From positions 1 through 7,550 of the forward strand of contig CASIAX010000030.1 in the NCBI GenBank assembly GCA_949372955.1: a DNA stretch of 7,550 nt, written 5' to 3'. Under the pieces are notes generated by a model. That model was not told the origin of the DNA. It ran no database searches and saw only the letters and a list, made by a program, of their open reading frames with translations. The position numbers were made by a program, and so were the translations under genes. The DNA is from SGZJ01 sp949372955 (lineage in GTDB: Bacteria; Bacteroidota; Bacteroidia; Flavobacteriales; Flavobacteriaceae). Positions 1-5,147 of the stretch are shown here, one piece after another; positions within the stretch are counted from its first letter, which is position 1; each line of letters begins with the position of its first letter.

Positions 1-425
1 GTGAATATTATAGAAAATGATATTGAATTTTGAGCTAGCCAATTAATAAACTCAATGTCAATTGGGAGTGGGCTGTGTCGTATGTCGATTAGTACAAATG
101 CCGATATCAATTGCTCTCTTTCCTTAAAGTAGTTAGTGATAAATTTTTGAAATATATTTTTTTGGGATCTTGACACTTTAGCATAGCCGTATCCTGGAAG
201 ATCTACTAAATTCCAATTATCATTTATTAAAAAATGATTAATTAGCTGTGTTTTACCTGGTCTTGAAGAGGTCTTTGCTAAGTTCTTTTGATTGGTTAGC
301 ATATTTATAAGGGAAGACTTTCCTACATTAGATCTACCTATAAAAGCGTATTCAGGTATATTAGTCTTTGGGCAATTGGATACGTTCTGATTACTCACAA
401 CAAATTTTGCTGATTTAATTTGCAT
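1..425 (-). CDS. engB: Ribosome biogenesis GTP-binding protein EngB (YihA/YsxC), 3' end cut by window edge
   Basis: This is the N-terminal 141 codons of a small TRAFAC-class GTPase that, in its family, helps assemble the large ribosomal subunit in the cytoplasm. The translation shows the G1/Walker A motif GRSNVGKSS (residues 30-38), the family-typical G2 stretch TSSRPGKTQ (52-60, with the conserved threonine at 59) and the G3 motif DLPGYGYA (75-82). The G4 motif (T/N-K-x-D) and the C-terminus lie beyond position 1; the family is usually about 200 residues, so roughly 60 are missing. The ATG at 425-423 puts G1 at the usual distance from the start. No Shine-Dalgarno sequence is visible in front of it, as is common in Bacteroidota. 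It lies 12 bp downstream of the hydrolase gene on the same strand, so the two are probably co-transcribed. The family call is secure. Confidence 0.95.
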   Translation of the reverse strand, partial: MQIKSAKFVVSNQNVSNCPKTNIPEYAFIGRSNVGKSSLINMLTNQKNLAKTSSRPGKTQLINHFLINDNWNLVDLPGYGYAKVSRSQKNIFQKFITNYFKEREQLISAFVLIDIRHSPLPIDIEFINWLAQNSISFSIIF

Positions 426-437
426 TATATATTAGAT

Positions 438-1205
438 TTATATAATCTTTCTATCAGAAAGCCAGTTGATTACAATTTTATTGAATTTATCAGGGTGTTC
501 CATCATTGCAGCATGGCCACATTTCTTTAACCAAAAGAGGTTTGAATCTGGAAGTAATTTATGAAATTCATCAGCAACATCTGGAGGAGTAACTATGTCG
601 TTTTCCCCCCATATTATACACACAGGTAAATCCATTTTAGTTAAATCTTTTGCCATGTTATGTCTTATAGCGCTTTTAGCTATAGCTAATGTTTTTATTA
701 ATTTACGTCTGTCATTGACAGTTTCAAAAACTTCATCAACTAATTCTTTAGTAGCTACTTTTGGATCATAAAAAACCTCTTCTACTTTAGCTTTCATCAC
801 ATTATAATCTCCTCTTCTAGTGTATCCACTACCCATGGCACTTTCGTATAGTCCTGAGCTGCCAGTTAACACTAATGCTGCTGCTTTTTTTTCAAATAGT
901 TTTGTGTAGTACAGGCCAACGTGTCCGCCAAGAGAATTTCCAAGTAGTATGAATTTATCCAAATTTTTAAATTTGATAAAGTCATTTAAATATTCAGCAA
1001 AAGCTTTTACGGAAGTGTTTAATAATGGAAGGTCATAAAGTGGTAATTCAGGAACTAGTACTTTGAAATTATTTTCACTGAAAAAAGTGATTAGTTTTTC
1101 AAAGTTGGTTAGTCCTCCCATAAGACCATGTAGGAAAATGATTGGTGTTCCGTTTCCTTCTTCTATGTATTTAAATTTATTTTCTTCTTTGGGGGTGAAA
1201 TTCAT
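438..1205 (-). CDS. Alpha/beta-fold hydrolase, substrate unknown
   Basis: A 255-residue protein with the complete alpha/beta-hydrolase signature. It has an oxyanion-loop HGLMGG (residues 26-31), the nucleophile elbow GNSLGG with Ser91, the acid Asp203 in WGENDIVTP, and the base His231 in CGHAAMMEHP. A cap of about 80 residues lies between the nucleophile and the acid. There is no signal peptide or membrane segment, so it is probably cytoplasmic. I chose the ATG at 1205-1203. A TTG at 1226-1224 would add seven residues, but that TTG is the end of a TAATTTTG promoter-like element, and the ATG start gives the N-terminus expected for flavobacterial relatives. It is the first gene of a leftward unit with engB. 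The family is clear, but the sequence does not show whether it is an esterase, lipase or other C-C/C-O hydrolase. Confidence 0.9.
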   Translation of the reverse strand: MNFTPKEENKFKYIEEGNGTPIIFLHGLMGGLTNFEKLITFFSENNFKVLVPELPLYDLPLLNTSVKAFAEYLNDFIKFKNLDKFILLGNSLGGHVGLYYTKLFEKKAAALVLTGSSGLYESAMGSGYTRRGDYNVMKAKVEEVFYDPKVATKELVDEVFETVNDRRKLIKTLAIAKSAIRHNMAKDLTKMDLPVCIIWGENDIVTPPDVADEFHKLLPDSNLFWLKKCGHAAMMEHPDKFNKIVINWLSDRKII

Positions 1206-1223
1206 AAGCAATTTATTCCATTG

Positions 1224-1231
1224 CAAAATTA
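1224..1231 (-). promoter_or_regulatory. Candidate -7 element TAATTTTG for hydrolase-engB
   Basis: Read on the minus strand, these bases spell TAATTTTG, matching the Bacteroidota primary sigma factor -7 consensus TAnnTTTG. It lies 18 bp before the ATG at 1205, which would leave a leader of roughly 10-15 nt. No TTG (-33) element lies at the usual distance upstream. A match to six fixed, mostly A/T positions in a region this AT-rich is not rare by chance, so this is a candidate only. Confidence 0.4.
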
Positions 1232-1415
1232 CACATATTTTATTAAAGATTATACTATATGTTTTTTTATTAAAATATAGACTTTATTAACAACTCACTT
1301 ATTGGTTTTGTTAATTAATTATTACACCAGTTTAATATACTGACAATCAATACTTTATATTAAATAAATTATTTTTTTGTCGACTTTTTGTGCTTTTAAT
1401 AGATATTTATTAACA

Positions 1416-1443
1416 ATGTGGTATTAAGTGGTAAAATGTGGTA
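1416..1443 (+). promoter_or_regulatory. Three MraZ boxes (GTGGTA direct repeats, 10-bp period)
   Basis: GTGGTA occurs at 1418-1423, 1428-1433 and 1438-1443, each copy exactly 10 bp from the next, so all lie on the same face of the helix. Written another way, TGGTA is repeated three times with 5-nt spacers. This is the same architecture as the Escherichia coli MraZ sites (TGGGN repeats with 5-nt spacers) upstream of mraZ. The third box ends 42 bp before the mraZ ATG and 10 bp before the predicted -7 element, covering where the -33 region would be. MraZ bound here would be expected to block RNA polymerase and repress its own cluster. The repeats are seen directly; their role is inferred from the family. 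Confidence 0.85.
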
Positions 1444-1453
1444 ACTTTTTTCT

Positions 1454-1461
1454 TAAATTTG
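1454..1461 (+). promoter_or_regulatory. Candidate -7 element TAAATTTG for the dcw cluster
   Basis: TAAATTTG matches the Bacteroidota -7 consensus TAnnTTTG exactly. It is placed 24 bp before the mraZ ATG, giving an expected transcription start near 1467 and a leader of about 20 nt. There is no TTG at the usual -33 distance, where the MraZ boxes lie instead. This is the only plus-strand match I find in the intergenic region. Confidence 0.55.
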
Positions 1462-1479
1462 ATTGAATCAATTATTGAT
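1462..1479. repeat. Overlapping short palindromes in the mraZ leader
   Basis: The pentamer ATTGA (1462-1466) is followed by its inverse TCAAT (1468-1472) and then ATTGA again (1474-1478), each separated by one base. This makes a perfect 11-bp palindrome (1462-1472) overlapping a perfect 13-bp one (1467-1479, ATCAAT-T-ATTGAT). They lie between the predicted -7 element and the start codon. The one-base loops make an RNA hairpin unlikely for either palindrome alone, so a protein-binding site or chance in AT-rich DNA is more plausible. Confidence 0.5.
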
Positions 1480-1485
1480 AATTAA

Positions 1486-1938
1486 ATGAAGCCACTTATA
1501 GGTACACATGAATGTAAAGCAGATGTTAAAGGCAGAATTATGATGCCTTCTTCTTTAAAGAAACAGCTATCTGGAGTTTTGCAAGATGGTTTTGTTTTAA
1601 AACGTGCTGTTTTTCAAAACTGTTTAGAGTTGTATCCAATTACAGAGTGGAATGATCTAATTGAAAAGGTGAATTCTTTAAATAGATTTAAGAAGAAGAA
1701 CAATGATTTTATAAGAAGGTTCACAGCAGGAGTTAGGCTTTTAGAGCTAGATACCTCTGGAAGATTTTTAATTCCTAAGGATCTGATTGAATTTGCTGAG
1801 ATATCGAAAGATATTGTTATTTCTTCATCAGTAAATATCATAGAGATTTGGGATAAGAGTTGTTATGAAAAAGTCTTGAAAGATTCAGCTATTGATTTTG
1901 CTGAACTGGCGGAAGATGTAATGGGAAACGATGAATAA
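1486..1938 (+). CDS. mraZ: Transcriptional regulator MraZ
   Basis: A 150-residue protein, the usual MraZ length, built from two SpoVT/AbrB-like DNA-binding units. The first carries the signature DVKGR (residues 13-17) and the second DTSGR (89-93) followed by FLIP. MraZ proteins form rings and bind short direct repeats in front of their own gene. In Escherichia coli MraZ represses the dcw operon and affects other genes. It is the first gene of the cluster here and sits behind three 10-bp-spaced GTGGTA boxes, which fits autoregulation. The ATG at 1486 is the only start that gives the normal N-terminus (a short lead-in to GTHECKADVKGR). No Shine-Dalgarno sequence is visible. The next gene, rsmH, starts 3 bp after the stop. 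Confidence 0.96.
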   Translation: MKPLIGTHECKADVKGRIMMPSSLKKQLSGVLQDGFVLKRAVFQNCLELYPITEWNDLIEKVNSLNRFKKKNNDFIRRFTAGVRLLELDTSGRFLIPKDLIEFAEISKDIVISSSVNIIEIWDKSCYEKVLKDSAIDFAELAEDVMGNDE

Positions 1939-1941
1939 GTT

Positions 1942-2838
1942 ATGAAATACCATAATCCTGTTTTGTTAAATGAGTCAGTAGCAGGTTTAGACATATTAGA
2001 AGATGGTATCTATGTGGATGTTACTTTCGGCGGCGGCGGGCATAGCAAAGAGATTTTAAAAAAATTGGGTGATAGTGGTAGATTAATTGCCTTTGATCAA
2101 GACCAAGACTCTATTGAGAATAAAATAGATGATGACAGGTTTTTATTGATAAATAAAAATTTCATGTATTTAAAAGAAAACCTTCTAAGTAACAATATTG
2201 ATAAAGTAGATGGTATACTAGCAGACTTTGGGATTTCATCTCATCAAATTGATGTGCCAGAGCGAGGTTTTTCAATCAGATATGATGCTGATTTAGATAT
2301 GAGAATGGATCAAAGTACTGAGCTGACAGCTTTTGATATCGTAAATAACTATTCTTTTGATCAACTAACTAAAATATTCTTTGAATATGGAGAATTAAGA
2401 ATGGCTCGTGTTATCTCCACAAAAATTATTGAAGCAAGATTGATTTCTGAAATTAAAACAACATTAGAGTTTAATGAATTATTGTTGACTATTCTTCCTA
2501 AGAAAAGAAGTATCAAATTATTGGCTCAAATATATCAAGCTTTAAGAATAGAGGTGAATTCAGAGCTTGAAGTTATTAAATCTTTTTTAATTCAGTCTCA
2601 AGAAGTCTTAAGAACAAAAGGTAGGCTTAGTATTATTTCTTACCATTCATTGGAAGATCGCTTAGTGAAGCGATTTATCAGAAATGGTTTATTTGAAGGG
2701 GATGCGGAAAAAGATCTTTACGGAAATGTGCAAATACCATTTAATAAAATAGGGAAATTAATAACTCCCGATGAAAGTGAGATTAAACAAAATAACAGAG
2801 CAAGGAGTGCGAAATTAAGAATAGCAGAAAAAAACTAA
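1942..2838 (+). CDS. rsmH: 16S rRNA (cytosine(1402)-N(4))-methyltransferase RsmH
   Basis: A 298-residue S-adenosylmethionine-dependent methyltransferase, formerly MraW. In the family it N4-methylates C1402 of 16S rRNA in the decoding centre of the small subunit. The SAM-binding glycine loop TFGGGGHS spans residues 28-35. Other family blocks are all present: ADFGISSHQ (94-102), RGFS (108-111), DMRMD (119-123), YQALRIEVNSEL (198-209) and SYHSLEDRLVKRF (233-245). The C-terminal NNRARSAKLR block (284-293) also fits. Length matches the family, and nothing is truncated. It lies 3 bp after mraZ and 1 bp before ftsL, so it is in the same transcript. The ATG at 1942 gives the typical start MKYHNPVLL. 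The glycine loop is encoded by an unusual run of GC-rich codons (see findings). Confidence 0.97.
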   Translation: MKYHNPVLLNESVAGLDILEDGIYVDVTFGGGGHSKEILKKLGDSGRLIAFDQDQDSIENKIDDDRFLLINKNFMYLKENLLSNNIDKVDGILADFGISSHQIDVPERGFSIRYDADLDMRMDQSTELTAFDIVNNYSFDQLTKIFFEYGELRMARVISTKIIEARLISEIKTTLEFNELLLTILPKKRSIKLLAQIYQALRIEVNSELEVIKSFLIQSQEVLRTKGRLSIISYHSLEDRLVKRFIRNGLFEGDAEKDLYGNVQIPFNKIGKLITPDESEIKQNNRARSAKLRIAEKN

Positions 2839-2839
2839 A

Positions 2840-3151
2840 ATGAAAAATAAAATAATCCAATTTGTAAGAGGCTCTTTTCTTTTAAGTAAAGACTCATCTA
2901 AAAATTGGAGTTTAATTTTATTCTTCTCTTTTTTAAGTTTATTAATGATTTATAGTTCTCATAGCGTAGATAGAAAGATTCATAATATCGCTCAAATTAA
3001 TGAAAGTGTAAAATCACTTCGATCTGAGTTTGTGGATACAAGAACAATTCTTATTAGGTATAAAATGGAGTCGTCAGTTTCAAAAAAAATTAACCAATTG
3101 GGGATTATCTCATCGACAGAACCTCCAATGAAAATAATTATAAGCAAATAA
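2840..3151 (+). CDS. ftsL: Bacteroidota-type cell division protein FtsL
   Basis: A 103-residue single-pass membrane protein. About 22 cytoplasmic residues containing basic ones are followed by a hydrophobic segment at roughly 23-40. After that comes a periplasmic stretch with hydrophobic residues in heptad-like spacing (I47, I50, I53, V57, L60, F64), suggesting a short coiled coil. It ends in a conserved-looking tail, LGIISSTEPPMKI (87-99). Position between rsmH and ftsI, size and topology identify it as the FtsL of the divisome, which in other bacteria forms a complex with FtsB and FtsQ and activates FtsW-FtsI at the septum. Primary sequence alone would not show this, since FtsL is poorly conserved. 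The rsmH stop and this ATG are 1 bp apart, and the next start is 1 bp beyond its stop. Confidence 0.85.
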   Translation: MKNKIIQFVRGSFLLSKDSSKNWSLILFFSFLSLLMIYSSHSVDRKIHNIAQINESVKSLRSEFVDTRTILIRYKMESSVSKKINQLGIISSTEPPMKIIISK

Positions 3152-3152
3152 C

Positions 3153-5147
3153 TTGGCTACAACAAAAAAACATATTATCAATAGAACATATATAGTATCA
3201 GCACTGATATTGATACTAGCTATTTCTATTGTTGTCAAGTTAATTAATATACAATTTGTAAAAGGAGATTACTATATAGGTTTGTCTGAAGAGAATAATA
3301 TTAAAAATATTATAATTCCTGCAAATAGGGGAAGTGTATATTCGTCCGGAGGTAAGCTTCTTGCCACTTCCGTTCCAAAATATGATATACGTTTTGATGC
3401 TTTAGCTCCCTCTGATAAAAACTTCAATGAAAACCTAACTAAGCTATCCAATAGTCTTTCAGTTTTCTATAATAAGCCAGCTAATTATTATATGAAATTG
3501 CTTAAAAATGCTAGAGATTCTAAAAACAGATACTTATTAATAGCAAGGAACTTAGGCTATAACGATCAAGTCAAGATTAAAAATTTTCCACTACTTAATC
3601 TAGGTTCTTTTAAAGGGGGGTTAATTATTGAGCAGAAAACCAAACGTGACTACCCAATGGGTGGTGTAGCTCAAAGAACTATAGGATACGAAAGAAAAGA
3701 TGATCAAGGTAATGTAACTAGACCCGGAATTGATGGTGCTTTTGGATCCAAGTACTTGCAAGGAGTAGACGGAAAAAGGTTATCACAAAAAATTGGTAAA
3801 GGTCAATGGAAGCCAATAGAAGATTTTAATCAAATTGAGCCTCAAGATGGTCTTGATATATATACTACAATAGATGTAAAGATTCAAGATGTTGCTCATT
3901 TTGCATTACTGGAGCAGTTGGAGAAATTCAAGGCTGATCATGGTAGTGTTGTAGTTATGGAAGTCTCTACTGGTGAGGTTAAAGCTATCTCTAATCTTGG
4001 TAGAACTTCTGTTGGAACGTATTACGAAAAGTTAAATTATGCAGTGGGTGAATCCCATGAGCCTGGATCTACTTTTAAACTAATGGGAATGGTTGCTGCA
4101 CTTGAAGACAAGGTTGTGGATACCAGTGATGTCATTGATACTGAAAGAGGAGTTTTGAGTTTTTACGGTAGAAATGTAAGAGATTCTAAAAAAGGAGGTT
4201 ATGGTAAGATTTCTGTAGCAAAGGCATTTGAGGTTTCCTCTAACACCGCTATGGTTAAATTAGTTAATGACAATTATAAAGATAATCCTGAAAAATTTAT
4301 TGACAGGCTTTATAGTATGGGTTTAAACAACACTCTTGACTTACCAATTCTTGGAGAAGGGATTCCTAAAATAACACATCCCTCGGATAAAAACAATTGG
4401 GATGGACTAGACTTGCCGTGGATGGCTTTTGGATATGGTGTTTCAATTACTCCACTTCAAACCTTAGCGTTTTACAATGCGATAGCTAATGATGGGGTTA
4501 TGCTTAAACCGAGATTCTTAAAAGAAGTTAAAGACTTTGATAAAACTATAGAGGTATTTAACAAAGAAGTTATTAACCCATCAGTATGTTCTAAAGAAAC
4601 TGCAAGGAAAGTTCAAAAGATGATGCAAAATGTTGTTGAAAAAAAGCACGGTACTGCACATAATATTTATTCTCCAAGTTTTTCTATGGCTGGTAAAACA
4701 GGAACTTGTCAGACAGAATATTGGAAAGAATCAGGTCTTTATATCTCTTCATTTGCAGGTTATTTCCCTGCTGAAAACCCTAAATATTCATGTATAGTAG
4801 TTATTCATAAACCAGAAAAGAAAATTGGATATTATGGAAATGTTGTTGCTGCTCCAGTTTTTAAAAAAATTGCCCAAAAGATTTATTCTGATACTGCAAT
4901 AGAAGATCGTTTAAAAGAAATTGAAATTTCTCAGCTTGAGTCTAAAAATGAGATATATATAACTTCAGATGAAGATAGGTCATTAATGCCCAATGTTACA
5001 AAATTAAATTTGTCAGATGCTATAGCTCTTTTAGAGAATCTAGGTTTAGTTGTCGAAGTATCTGGTAACGGAAATAAGATAAATCAATCTGTTAAATCTG
5101 GCTCGAAAATAAATAAGAATCAAAAGGTAATACTAAAGCTAAGTTGA
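3153..5147 (+). CDS. ftsI: Septal peptidoglycan transpeptidase FtsI (penicillin-binding protein 3) with C-terminal PASTA domain
   Basis: A 664-residue class B penicillin-binding protein that cross-links septal peptidoglycan in the periplasm, working with FtsW. A basic N-terminus and one membrane anchor (about 12-32) lead into the pedestal domain, with its conserved PANRG motif (56-60). The transpeptidase domain runs from about 230 to 580. Its active-site triad is complete: SxxK at S306-K309 (EPGSTFK), SxN at S362-N364 and KTG at 515-517. Residues about 611-664 form a single PASTA domain. The start is TTG at 3153. An in-frame stop lies just upstream at 3141-3143, and the next in-frame ATG is near residue 114, beyond the membrane anchor, so TTG is the only start that keeps the protein whole. 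No Shine-Dalgarno sequence is seen; coupling to ftsL (1-bp gap) probably drives initiation. Confidence 0.96.
   Translation: MATTKKHIINRTYIVSALILILAISIVVKLINIQFVKGDYYIGLSEENNIKNIIIPANRGSVYSSGGKLLATSVPKYDIRFDALAPSDKNFNENLTKLSNSLSVFYNKPANYYMKLLKNARDSKNRYLLIARNLGYNDQVKIKNFPLLNLGSFKGGLIIEQKTKRDYPMGGVAQRTIGYERKDDQGNVTRPGIDGAFGSKYLQGVDGKRLSQKIGKGQWKPIEDFNQIEPQDGLDIYTTIDVKIQDVAHFALLEQLEKFKADHGSVVVMEVSTGEVKAISNLGRTSVGTYYEKLNYAVGESHEPGSTFKLMGMVAALEDKVVDTSDVIDTERGVLSFYGRNVRDSKKGGYGKISVAKAFEVSSNTAMVKLVNDNYKDNPEKFIDRLYSMGLNNTLDLPILGEGIPKITHPSDKNNWDGLDLPWMAFGYGVSITPLQTLAFYNAIANDGVMLKPRFLKEVKDFDKTIEVFNKEVINPSVCSKETARKVQKMMQNVVEKKHGTAHNIYSPSFSMAGKTGTCQTEYWKESGLYISSFAGYFPAENPKYSCIVVIHKPEKKIGYYGNVVAAPVFKKIAQKIYSDTAIEDRLKEIEISQLESKNEIYITSDEDRSLMPNVTKLNLSDAIALLENLGLVVEVSGNGNKINQSVKSGSKINKNQKVILKLS

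Larger units (their letters stand above)
1206..1485. other. Divergent intergenic region between hydrolase-engB and the dcw cluster
   Basis: This 280-bp, very AT-rich gap separates two head-to-head transcription units, so it must hold both promoters. I see no coding sequence, tRNA or terminator hairpin in it. The mraZ-proximal 70 bp contains the ordered elements listed separately: three GTGGTA boxes, a -7 element and leader palindromes. The hydrolase-proximal end contains a minus-strand -7 candidate. The part from about 1235 to 1410 is A/T-rich sequence in which I recognise nothing specific. Confidence 0.85.

Noticed and set aside
1063..1290. A 75-codon plus-strand reading frame at the start of the hydrolase gene.
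   Set aside because: It lies mostly antisense to the conserved N-terminal half of the hydrolase, has no family features and low-complexity composition; it is a shadow frame.
1261..1410. Possible terminator, small RNA or riboswitch in the AT-rich gap.
   Set aside because: I find no GC-rich stem followed by a T run and no recognisable structured motif; both flanking genes point away from the gap, so a terminator is not expected.
1614..1841. A 75-codon minus-strand reading frame inside mraZ.
   Set aside because: It is fully antisense to conserved MraZ coding sequence and shows no motif or start context.
3612..3620. AAAGGGGGG in ftsI as a possible programmed frameshift site.
   Set aside because: The ftsI frame continues through all catalytic motifs, and there is no overlapping frame with a plausible product.
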